A DNA stretch of 63,859 nucleotides from Nodosilinea sp. LEGE 06152 (GTDB lineage: Bacteria > Cyanobacteriota > Cyanobacteriia > Phormidesmidales > Phormidesmidaceae). The stretch lies in the NCBI RefSeq assembly GCF_015207525.1, contig NZ_JADEWR010000008.1:137060-200918 (forward strand), in the 5' to 3' direction. Shown one piece after another: positions 29,917 to 38,432 of this stretch. Within the stretch, counting starts at the first letter, position 1; each line of letters starts with the position of its first letter. A model generated the notes under the pieces. That model saw nothing but the letters and a program-made list of their open reading frames with translations. It was not told the origin of the DNA and did not search any database. The position numbers and the translations under genes are program-made.

Positions 29917-30576
29917 CTACGAGGCAGGCTGGAGACTGGGAGCAAGGCGCGGCAGCTTCACCCTGGGTAGCTTAAAGCCATCCTTAGGGCGGGCTGGGGC
30001 CGCCGGGGTAGCGGCGGTGGGGGCTTCGGGCAGCGCCACACTGGGTTTAGTCACAGAGTTAATGGCCCCTTTGAGCTGGGCTAACCCCTTGAGGTCAAAC
30101 TTTTGCAGCCAGGCCACCCGGTCTTCTTTGGTAAAGGAGGGGTCGCGGGAGAGCACCTTGACCTGGTAGCGGTCATTTACCAGTACCCCAGTGGCGGTCG
30201 TGCCCTGATCTACCGCCGGAAAGCCGCCGACGGTTTCGGTGGCAGCACTATATTTTGATGCCGAGGCAGGAACACTGGTAGTGTCGCTGATGGTGAGCAT
30301 GGCCAAGGTTTTGCCGTCCTGTTCGAGCTTGTACTCGGCGAAGCCTTTCTTCTCCTGGTAGGGAATCACCTTATAGCCGCCCTGCTCGCCGGGGAAAAAG
30401 GCGTTGAAGGTACCGCCCTTTTCGGCTTTTTTATCGACCGCCGCTGGGGAACCAAACCCAGTGGTGTCTTTTTGCGCTTGGTCGTACTTAGAAGGGGCCG
30501 ACGAACAGGCGGTAACCAGCAGCACCAGACACACCATCAGGGGCGCTAGTCGCCGCAGCCAACGGGTAAAACTCAT
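29917..30576 (-). CDS. Lipoprotein of unknown function
   Basis: The 219-residue protein starts at ATG 30576, behind a GGAGAG site; the open frame begins 11 codons earlier. A signal peptide with lipobox LVTAC (Cys about 24) predicts a lipid-anchored protein. The mature part contains GGTFNAFFPGEQGGYKVIPYQEKKGFAEYKL, then YQVKVLSRDPSFTKEDRVAWLQKFDLKGLAQL, and ends in a basic proline-rich tail. It resembles small cyanobacterial lipoproteins of photosynthetic or envelope membranes, but no family was identified. It is 62 bp upstream of the 28970 gene. Confidence 0.8.
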   Translation of the reverse strand: MSFTRWLRRLAPLMVCLVLLVTACSSAPSKYDQAQKDTTGFGSPAAVDKKAEKGGTFNAFFPGEQGGYKVIPYQEKKGFAEYKLEQDGKTLAMLTISDTTSVPASASKYSAATETVGGFPAVDQGTTATGVLVNDRYQVKVLSRDPSFTKEDRVAWLQKFDLKGLAQLKGAINSVTKPSVALPEAPTAATPAAPARPKDGFKLPRVKLPRLAPSLQPAS

Positions 30577-30750
30577 AACACTCTCCTTCACAGGCAAATT
30601 TGTAAGCAAACTATGACACTAGCCAAGGGATTTCCTCGGTCAACGGTAAGACACTCATCTCGACCGTGTCACAGAAACATAAAGCTTCCGTAAGTAGCAA
30701 TTATCCTTTACAGAAAAGTAATCAAAAGCAAGCGTCCCTGATCCTATGCT

Positions 30751-30770
30751 GGCTGAGCGAAGTCGAAGCC
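30751..30770. repeat. Third copy of the TGAGCGAAGTCGAA REP motif
   Basis: TGAGCGAAGTCGAA, flanked by GGC/GCC, matches the loop of the second hairpin at 10484-10556 apart from one base. It lies between the 29917 and 30795 genes. Confidence 0.55.
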
Positions 30771-30794
30771 CTGCCGCCATGCCCTACAGCCATC

Positions 30795-31274
30795 CTAAAT
30801 CCCCAAAGCCGCTTTGAACTTAGCCAGGGCAGCGGCTTCCGACGCGCTGACCTTGTTGCTACCCGACCCAAACAGCCCCTCACCAGCGGCAGCGGCTACG
30901 GCGGCACCGCAGTCGTAGATGAACTGTTTGTATTCAGCCACTTCGGCATCGCTGGCTTTGCCAGCCACTACGGCCAGGGCGGCGTTGATATCGGCGATCG
31001 CCCGATCGATCATGGCCCCAGACTTAACCTCCTCGGGCTTAACGTCGGGTTTGTCGAGCTTGATGTCGCCGCTCTTCATTGCGGTTTCTGAGAAAGCCGC
31101 CTGAATCACGGAGTTGGCGGGGTACTTTTCGGCCGCCCCGGCGATCTGCTTTGACATGGCGGCAGCCTCGATCGCCGTAGACACAATGCCCATATCAACC
31201 ATAGCCACCGACAGCCCGGTCATCATCGGAGCCTGAACCAGGGTTTGCAGCTCTGTGGGGGTGTAATTGCTCAT
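30795..31274 (-). CDS. Conserved hypothetical protein, alanine-rich helical
   Basis: The 159-residue soluble protein has no known domain that I can name. It is alanine-rich and helical (LVQAPMMTGLSVAMVDMGIVSTAIEAAAMSKQIAGAAEKYP), with a conserved-looking YKQFIYDCGAAVAAAAGEG segment near the end. No signal peptide. It is the first of three same-strand unknown genes upstream of the lexA region. The size and pattern suggest a small ligand-binding or stress protein, without direct evidence. Confidence 0.7.
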   Translation of the reverse strand: MSNYTPTELQTLVQAPMMTGLSVAMVDMGIVSTAIEAAAMSKQIAGAAEKYPANSVIQAAFSETAMKSGDIKLDKPDVKPEEVKSGAMIDRAIADINAALAVVAGKASDAEVAEYKQFIYDCGAAVAAAAGEGLFGSGSNKVSASEAAALAKFKAALGI

Positions 31275-31497
31275 GGCTTACCTCAGAGAAACGAAATATG
31301 CATCAACTCCTTAGCAGTCTAAAGGCTAAGCAATAACGCTAAGGGATTCATAAAGGCTCACCACAAGGGCTTGGAAAAGTCAACTCCCCCTAGGGGGGCT
31401 TGCTTCCAACGCTAATCCTCTGTAGGGTCTATGTGGACTTTTGGGTGGGGTCTATCCCTATCAGCCCTCAGTATCAGCCCTCGTGTTGGCGATCGCT

Positions 31498-34400
31498 ATG
31501 ACTCAGCCCAGCAGCCCGCCGCCTAACCCAAACCAGGACAGGCACCCGCGCCGGATCCTGCCGACCCTGCTCAAGGTAGGCGCAGGGCTGGGGGGGGTTG
31601 CCCTGGTGGGCGGGGTGGCGGTTCTGGTCTGGGGCGATAACCTCTTCAACGATCGCCTGGTTCCCTGGGTTGAAACCGCCCTGGAAAGAAGTCTCGATCG
31701 CCCCTTTGAGCTGGGCAATTTTGAACGGCTGACCTGGAATGGGGTGCGCCTGGGGCCGTCAAGGTTGCCCCCCACCGAGGCGGTGGCATCGGGGGCAACG
31801 GCAGAGGCGGTAAATGTCACCTTTAGCTGGCCCGACCTGCTGTTTAGCCGCAGCCTGCGCTACAGCCTGACCTTTATCGAGGCCGATATTGCGCTGGTGC
31901 AGGCGGCCGATGGCCGCTGGGTTGACCTCACCCTGCCCGACCCGGAGGAAGACAAAACCAGAGGCCCCGTCGAGCTGGAGCTGGTAGCGGTACGGGTGGA
32001 GGGTGGGCGCGCCTCTGTCTTTAGAGATTTGCCCCGCAACGAGGCGGTGGTCGAAGCTGAGGCGATTTTAATTACCGACCTCAGCGCCAGCGCTGAGTTT
32101 TTAAGCCCCGCTGAGCAAGACCTGCAGGAGGTTTTATTTGAGGTCAGTGGCCGCATTGATGACGGCGAGTTTGCGGTAGATGGGGAATGGCTGCTGGAGG
32201 AGCAGGCCTACAATATCGCCCTGCAATCTACCAATCTGCCCACCGCCGGGTTTAACCTGTTTCTGCCACCGTCGCTGGGCATTGTTGGCGGCACCTTAGA
32301 CAGCAATCTGGTTCTGGAGCTGCGATCACAGACCGAAAGTTTTCTCACCGAAGCCCGAGGTACCGCCCGGCTGCGCAACGGTGAAGTGCTGGTGGCCCAG
32401 CTGCCCGCCCCCATTACCGACATCGACACGACGCTGCGATTTCGAGGCGAGCAGGTGATGGTAGACAGGGCTCAGCTGCAATTGGGAGGTGAGATTCCCC
32501 TGACCGCCGCTGGCACGCTCGATCTAGACGAGGGCTATGACCTAGCAGTGGAAATTCCGGCAGTGGCGATCGCCACCGTAACCGACCTGCTGGAACTGAA
32601 TTTACCCATTGCAGCGGCTGGGGAGTTTGGCTTTGACGGCACCCTGACTGGCGACATCGACCAACCCCGCCTGGCCGGACAGCTGCAAAACCAGGGCCTG
32701 GTACAGCTCGATGAAGTAACCCTCGAAACCCTAACCGCTAACTTTGCTGCCACGTCCCAGCAGGTCGATCTGCAAACGCTGCGGATGGTTCCAGTCGAGG
32801 GGGGCTTTATCACCGGGGCAGGCCAGGTCGATTTAGCTACCGGGGGCAGCCCTGCCTTTGCGCTTGACCTGCAGGCCGACCTACCGGGAGATGCCCTAGC
32901 CGCCAAATACGGACTGTCGCTGCCCAACCAGGCGGTGCTGGGCTCGGTCCTAGCTGAGGGAGACGTTCAGGGCACGGTTGAAAACCCCCTGGCGACGCTC
33001 CAGTTTCGGCTGCCCGAGGCCACCTACCCCGGCCGCGGCGAGCTGACCTACCAAGACAATACCCTGGTGGTCGACAACGCCCGGTTTCAGGTTGAGCAGG
33101 GCACCCTCGACGCTACCGCCACCGCTCAGCTCGATCGCGGCACCTGGACGGCCCAGATCAATACCACCGATCTGCCGGTGAATCGGTTCACCGACCGGGT
33201 GCAGGGGCTGCTGACCGCTGACCTGACCGCCGCTGGCAGCTTAGACAATCTGTCGCTACAGGCGCTGCAGGCCAACGGCACCGCTCAAATTACTGACGCT
33301 CAGCTCACCGTGGCCCCCGGTGCCCCTTCGCTGTTAGAACCGGGGGACTGGACAACCGCCTTTCGCTGGGCGGGGAACGGCATTCAGGTGGAGCGGTTTT
33401 CGGCCCCTGGGGTGGAGGCTAGCGGGTTTGTGGCCGCCAGTCTGGGGGCAGCCAATCCGATTGGCCCCGTCGATTTGGATGTGCAGGTAAATCGCTACCG
33501 GCTCGACCGCCTGGCCCAGCTCGCGCCCGCAAACGTGCGCGATCGCTTTGCCCCGTCCGGGCTGGTCAGCTTTGACGGTCAGATCACTGGCCCCCTGCGC
33601 AACCTGCGCCTGGTGGGTAATGCCCAGGTCAACGACCTGGCTCTAGACACCGCTGCCTTTGAGTCTCAGCTGTCGGGGCCGGTAAACATTGCCCGGGCCG
33701 AGGGTGGCACGATCGCGCTGCGGGGCAGGGGCGATCGCATTCTCGCCACCCTGGATGAAAATTTGCGGCCCAGTCAGTTTGACATTCGCCTGGGCGATAC
33801 CATTGCCGTGGGTCAGGTCGTCAACCAGCAGCTCACCGCCACTGTTCAAAATGTGCCCATTGACGCCTTTGGGGTAGCCCCCGTGGCCAGTCTCGGCCCC
33901 CTGGGTGGCACCCTCGATGGCACCATTACTGCCGACCTGAGCGACCTAGAAAATCTCTCGGTTCAGGGCACCGCCAGCATTCTAAACCCCACCCTCGATA
34001 CCCTGGTGGCCGAGAGCTTGGAGGCCCAGTTTACCTACGCCGATGGCCGCCTTGAGCTGGCCAATGCCGCCCTGGCCTTTGACGACAGCCTCTACCAGGT
34101 CACCGGGTGGCTGGATGATGTGGGTACCCCCACCCCCCAGTACTACGCCCAGATCGACATTGTCTCGGGAAATTTTCAGGACCTGCTGGCCACCCTTAAC
34201 TGGGAAACCTTCGCCGACCTTGGCCTGCGCCGCGAGGCTCCCACCGGGTTCGGAGCCGAAGTGCTTGACCTGAACGCTGCGGGGCTACCCCCAGCTCCCT
34301 TTTTAGAGCAGCTAGAGGCCTTTGCCCTATTTTTGGCCCGCTACGAGCGGCAAACCGACGACACCGAGCTAGCCCTACCCGCCCTGGCCGACCTGCGGGG

Positions 34401-36600
34401 CACCTTTAGCGGCACCGTCACCCTGCAAGGCAATGGGTTTGCTGCCGACGCCCTGCAAGCTGAGGCCGATATCGAGGGCCAAAACTGGACCTGGGGCAAC
34501 CTGATCACCTGCGACTCGGCAACAATAGAGCCGGGCGCAGTGGAGCCAAGTGCCGGGGTCGAAACGATCGCGTTTGGCGAACCCCTCAATGCGACTGGCC
34601 CTGGGCTGGGTGACCTGTGCAACCGCTTTACCCTGGCGGCCAGCTACGACCAGGGCAGCTTCAACGTCGATCCGCTGCTGTTTGAGGCCGACGACACTCA
34701 AATCAGCTTTGTGGGCGACGGCAGCCCGCAAAACCTCAGCGGCCAGCTGGAGATGAGCGGGGTGCCGGTAGAACTGGCGGAGCTGTTTGTCGACATTCCA
34801 GTAGAGGCCGACGGAGATCTGGCGCTGGTGGCCACGCTCGACGGCAGCCTGGGCAACCCCACCGTGGTTGGCGACCTGGCAGTTGTCAACCCCAGCCTAA
34901 ACGAGCAACCGCTGGAGTCGGTGGCCTTCGACTTCACCTACGCCGACGCCCGCCTCCGCTTTGATGGGGCGGCTGTGGTAGCCGCCCCCGCCGAGGTCAC
35001 CCTGCGGGGAGACATTCCCTACGCCCTGCCGTTTATGGCGGTTCAGCCCGACAGCGAGCAGATTGACGTACAGGCGAATTTAGAAGACGAGGGCCTAGAA
35101 CTGCTGAACCTGGTCACCGACGAGCGAGTTGGCTGGCAGGGGGGGCAGGGCCGCGTTAGCCTGCAAATTGGGGGCACGCTAGACAATCCGGCGGTGGTGG
35201 GGCAGGCCGAATTTCAGAATGGTGTGCTGGTCAGCACGGCGCTATCAGAGCCGGTGACTGATCTGACGGGTAGGGTTAGGTTTAACCGCGAACAGGTGCT
35301 AGTCGAGCAGCTACAGGCTAACTACGGCGGCGGCGAGATTGTGGTAGCGGGGCGGTTGCCGGTGGGGGCGGGCACCACTGCCCTGGCGGCGACGAAACAA
35401 GCGCCTGCGGCGGGTTTAACCATTGCCCTAAACCAGGTCGAGGCCGACTACGAAGGCTTTGTCGAAGCGGAACTGGACGGTGAGATGTTGGTTGCCGGAT
35501 CGCTGCTCAATCCGATCGTCACGGGCACGGTGCAGGTGGGGGATGGCGTGTTGAGAGCCAACGACCTGCTGGGCCGATTTGAAACCGTACCGGCGGCGGA
35601 TGTGGAAGTGCCGGAAGACGACGCGGCCGATCCTCTAGTGACAGAGCCGCTGCCTGAGTATGTGGAGGAGTACCGGGCGGAGATCGACGGGTTTGACCTG
35701 CCAGAAGTGGATCGGGCCAGCCTGGATGGCCCCTTGAGCCGAGTCAGGCTGAGTGGTCTGACCCTGAATTTGAGCAACGATCTGGCGATCGTGGGGCAGC
35801 CTTTCTACTACATCACCGCCTCGGGCAGTGTCGAGGTCAACGGTACGCTGACGGATCTGCGGCCCAGTGGGGTGCTGACCCTCGATCGCGGCTGGATCAA
35901 TCTGTTCTCGACCCAGTTTCGCCTGGTGCGCGACGCCGCCAATACCGCCACATTTTTCCCTGAGGCTGGGCTAGACCCGTTTCTGGATGTGCAGATGCGG
36001 GCCAGGGTGCAGGATGCCGACGTAGCTCAAATTACTGAGGTCACGCCGTTTAACAGCGCCGAGGTTACCGCTCCCTCGGGCATTACCACCTTTGGGGAAG
36101 TGGAGTTTGTCTCGATTTTTGCCACCGCCTACGGCTACGTCAGCGACCTGCAGGATAGCGCCACGCCCGGTCAGGCGGGCGAACTGCTGACGCTGACCAG
36201 CCGCCCCGCCCGCAGCCAGGAAGAACTGCTGGCCCTGCTGGGCAGCAGCGTGGTCACCAATGTCTATAGCGCATCGCTGACGCAGCTGACCGGGTTTGTG
36301 GGGGCGGGGGCGATCGCTAGCTTTGGCGATCGCATTGCCGATGCCGTTGGCCTGCGATCGTTTAGCATCTTTCCGACTACCGATACCGCCACCGAAAGCA
36401 CCGTGGGCATTGGTATTGGGGTCGAAGCCGCCTTTGACTTGGGCGAAGACGCCAGCATTGACGTGCTGGAAGTGCTCAACAACAGCAAGCCGCCCCAGTA
36501 TGGATTGTCTTACCGCATCACCGACCGAATTCGAGCCAGAGGCACCACCAACTTTGCCGGAGATAACATCTTCTTGATTGAATATGAATCGCGGTTTTAG
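31498..36600 (+). CDS. tamB: TamB-like inter-membrane transport protein
   Basis: The protein of about 1700 residues has one N-terminal membrane anchor (VGAGLGGVALVGGVAVLVWGD, about 24-44) and a very long repetitive beta-rich body of the AsmA/DUF490 type. The C-terminal TamB domain (from about 1400) ends in a beta-barrel-like YRITDRIRARGTTNFAGDNIFLIEYESRF. TamB-like proteins bridge the periplasm and are thought to move lipids or assist outer-membrane protein insertion. The ATG at 31498 is preferred over the upstream in-frame start at 31441, because it directly precedes the charged linker and anchor. No TamA/Omp85 gene is adjacent. Confidence 0.9.
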   Translation: MTQPSSPPPNPNQDRHPRRILPTLLKVGAGLGGVALVGGVAVLVWGDNLFNDRLVPWVETALERSLDRPFELGNFERLTWNGVRLGPSRLPPTEAVASGATAEAVNVTFSWPDLLFSRSLRYSLTFIEADIALVQAADGRWVDLTLPDPEEDKTRGPVELELVAVRVEGGRASVFRDLPRNEAVVEAEAILITDLSASAEFLSPAEQDLQEVLFEVSGRIDDGEFAVDGEWLLEEQAYNIALQSTNLPTAGFNLFLPPSLGIVGGTLDSNLVLELRSQTESFLTEARGTARLRNGEVLVAQLPAPITDIDTTLRFRGEQVMVDRAQLQLGGEIPLTAAGTLDLDEGYDLAVEIPAVAIATVTDLLELNLPIAAAGEFGFDGTLTGDIDQPRLAGQLQNQGLVQLDEVTLETLTANFAATSQQVDLQTLRMVPVEGGFITGAGQVDLATGGSPAFALDLQADLPGDALAAKYGLSLPNQAVLGSVLAEGDVQGTVENPLATLQFRLPEATYPGRGELTYQDNTLVVDNARFQVEQGTLDATATAQLDRGTWTAQINTTDLPVNRFTDRVQGLLTADLTAAGSLDNLSLQALQANGTAQITDAQLTVAPGAPSLLEPGDWTTAFRWAGNGIQVERFSAPGVEASGFVAASLGAANPIGPVDLDVQVNRYRLDRLAQLAPANVRDRFAPSGLVSFDGQITGPLRNLRLVGNAQVNDLALDTAAFESQLSGPVNIARAEGGTIALRGRGDRILATLDENLRPSQFDIRLGDTIAVGQVVNQQLTATVQNVPIDAFGVAPVASLGPLGGTLDGTITADLSDLENLSVQGTASILNPTLDTLVAESLEAQFTYADGRLELANAALAFDDSLYQVTGWLDDVGTPTPQYYAQIDIVSGNFQDLLATLNWETFADLGLRREAPTGFGAEVLDLNAAGLPPAPFLEQLEAFALFLARYERQTDDTELALPALADLRGTFSGTVTLQGNGFAADALQAEADIEGQNWTWGNLITCDSATIEPGAVEPSAGVETIAFGEPLNATGPGLGDLCNRFTLAASYDQGSFNVDPLLFEADDTQISFVGDGSPQNLSGQLEMSGVPVELAELFVDIPVEADGDLALVATLDGSLGNPTVVGDLAVVNPSLNEQPLESVAFDFTYADARLRFDGAAVVAAPAEVTLRGDIPYALPFMAVQPDSEQIDVQANLEDEGLELLNLVTDERVGWQGGQGRVSLQIGGTLDNPAVVGQAEFQNGVLVSTALSEPVTDLTGRVRFNREQVLVEQLQANYGGGEIVVAGRLPVGAGTTALAATKQAPAAGLTIALNQVEADYEGFVEAELDGEMLVAGSLLNPIVTGTVQVGDGVLRANDLLGRFETVPAADVEVPEDDAADPLVTEPLPEYVEEYRAEIDGFDLPEVDRASLDGPLSRVRLSGLTLNLSNDLAIVGQPFYYITASGSVEVNGTLTDLRPSGVLTLDRGWINLFSTQFRLVRDAANTATFFPEAGLDPFLDVQMRARVQDADVAQITEVTPFNSAEVTAPSGITTFGEVEFVSIFATAYGYVSDLQDSATPGQAGELLTLTSRPARSQEELLALLGSSVVTNVYSASLTQLTGFVGAGAIASFGDRIADAVGLRSFSIFPTTDTATESTVGIGIGVEAAFDLGEDASIDVLEVLNNSKPPQYGLSYRITDRIRARGTTNFAGDNIFLIEYESRF

Positions 36601-36689
36601 CGGCTTGGGCCAATGACAGGTTATGCCAGAGCCTGCTGGAGCGATGCAGTCTGCATAGGGCCAGAGTTGTGCAGGACCAAGACCGTGCA

Positions 36690-36708
36690 GGGCAAACGGC
36701 GTTTGCCC
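36690..36708. repeat. REP-like palindrome GGGCAAAC...GTTTGCCC
   Basis: An 8-bp stem with a 3-nt loop (GGC), followed by CCTACGAGG. A near-identical palindrome stands at 40914-40933. Both lie in intergenic DNA and belong to a common cyanobacterial palindrome family. Confidence 0.7.
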
Positions 36709-36788
36709 CTACGAGGTTGCCTATTGTTGAGCAGGGTGGTTAAAGCCGGATGATGCGATGAACTGGGCTATCTGCCAGGGAGTTCTGA

Positions 36789-38234
36789 CTAGCGCAGCCA
36801 GTCTACAGCGTAGCGATCGCCCCTCTCCCTCAAAAACTCCTCCAGCTGGTGCAGGGTTAATGGTTTAGGGATGGGGAATTGCCCCGGCATCTGTTTCAGA
36901 TCCAGGTAGTGCTGAATGATCGAGGCATTGTCTCGCGGAAAGCGGCCCTCATTCACACCCAAAAACTGACCCTGACGCCGAGCCAGGGATAGAATCTCCG
37001 ATCGCCACTGCTCAATTGGGGCAATCCCTAGCGAGTTGATGCCGTTGGAGAACAGGGTGAGATGAATATCATCGTAGGGTGCGGTGGTTTGCAAATAGTC
37101 CTTGAGCAGGCCCAGGGAGGTCTGGTCGTTAAACACCGTCCAGTAGGGCACCAGACCCAGGCGCATGCAGAGCCAGGGGTGCAGATAGACAAACGACTCG
37201 GCCAGCAGGCGATCGCTGGGCACGCCCAACTGGCCGTACCACCAGCGGTGCAGATCGGCCACCAGCGGGCTGAGGGACTGCGGGTCGTCGAACACGATTC
37301 GCTGCACTTTGAAGCCATGCTCCTCGGCAAAGGCGATCGCATCCTCGCGCAGGGCGGGCTCAAAGCCCCATTCTGCCTCGGGCCAGTCGCCGTCAGAGGG
37401 GGGGCTGTGCCAGCGGCGGTGCTCAGACCCCTGCTGCTTGAGAAACTCGGCCACCCGTTCGCTGCCCTCAACGTATTCGGCGCGGTGAATGCCGCCCTTG
37501 CCGCCCACTTGAAAGAAATGGCGATCGCTGACCTGGGTAGCCGGCCACTTGTACTGGCATTCCACCAAAAACAGCGTGCCCCCCGGCATCAAATTTTGCC
37601 GCAAAAACTGCCGGTAGGCGGCCCCCAACCGCCTGCGCTTGAGCCGAAAGTAGGCCACCTGCCCCACCTTCAGCCGGTCCTGGTTGGGGTCGTGCATTTG
37701 GTAGGCCGCCAGGTCGGGGTTTGCCGCTAGCAGCCGCTGCACCCGGTCTTCGGCCCAGGTCATCACTTGTTTGGGGTCGTCTTTGTCGCCCGAGTGGCGG
37801 GCACAGACCAGCAGGGTTTGGGGCAGCCAGGGAATGCCCAGGGCCGCGCACAGGTGAGAGACCGCCCCGTTCGAGGAGCCCACCATCACCGCCGGATACG
37901 GCCGCTGGGGATACTGGTTCACCGCCCACTGGGCCAGAGTTTCGGCCCGCACCCGCTCTAGCGCCCCTGGGCGAGAGGCATCGAACCAGCCCAATCCGGT
38001 GATGATGGCATCATTAATTGCATTGGGCAGACTGCCGATGGCGTGGGCTAGCCCTACAGCCAGCTGAGGCACAGGCCCTCCGGCGGGCAAATCTTTGCCT
38101 TTGAGAAAGTTGGCCGCCGACTGTAGCCCCTGGGTAGCAGAATCCATGCCGGTCACGTACTGGGGCTTCATTCCTCGGGCAGCCAGTTGCTGATTGATGG
38201 CCAGGTAGGGAGAAAAGGACACGGCTACTCTCAA
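36789..38234 (-). CDS. Conserved hypothetical protein with GSSNGA motif
   Basis: I do not recognise this 481-residue protein. An early PAVMVGSSNGAVSHLCAALGIPWLPQTLLV block resembles a nucleophile-type turn but is not diagnostic. The rest includes LFLVECQYKWPATQVSDRHFFQVGGKGGIHRAEYVEGSERVAEFL. No signal peptide or membrane segment is evident. The start is uncertain: the frame opens at TTG 38234, and a GTG stands four codons later. It is divergent from the GH31 gene 198 bp away. Confidence 0.65.
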   Translation of the reverse strand: MRVAVSFSPYLAINQQLAARGMKPQYVTGMDSATQGLQSAANFLKGKDLPAGGPVPQLAVGLAHAIGSLPNAINDAIITGLGWFDASRPGALERVRAETLAQWAVNQYPQRPYPAVMVGSSNGAVSHLCAALGIPWLPQTLLVCARHSGDKDDPKQVMTWAEDRVQRLLAANPDLAAYQMHDPNQDRLKVGQVAYFRLKRRRLGAAYRQFLRQNLMPGGTLFLVECQYKWPATQVSDRHFFQVGGKGGIHRAEYVEGSERVAEFLKQQGSEHRRWHSPPSDGDWPEAEWGFEPALREDAIAFAEEHGFKVQRIVFDDPQSLSPLVADLHRWWYGQLGVPSDRLLAESFVYLHPWLCMRLGLVPYWTVFNDQTSLGLLKDYLQTTAPYDDIHLTLFSNGINSLGIAPIEQWRSEILSLARRQGQFLGVNEGRFPRDNASIIQHYLDLKQMPGQFPIPKPLTLHQLEEFLRERGDRYAVDWLR

Positions 38235-38432
38235 AATAGGGCGAGATAGTTGGCCCCATTAAACCTCAGCGAAAGCGTTATTCCCATCTAGCTGCGGGCA
38301 GAGGGGCATGGGAGGCAAGGTCGACAGCTAATTCTCTCTGTGGACAGACAAATGCCTCGCGCCTTTAGGGGAAGCCGTGGCCCCAGCTTGCCCCTAGCCT
38401 GACAGAAAGAAATCACGGGGGCAAGCAAGAGA

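Noticed and set aside
29141..30169. A 342-codon plus-strand frame across two minus-strand genes
   Set aside because: The minus strand has signal peptide, ribosome sites and a terminator; the plus frame has no coherent protein features.
31387..31398. CCCCCTAGGGGG palindrome before tamB
   Set aside because: Too short and GC-simple to call an operator or terminator; no T-run.
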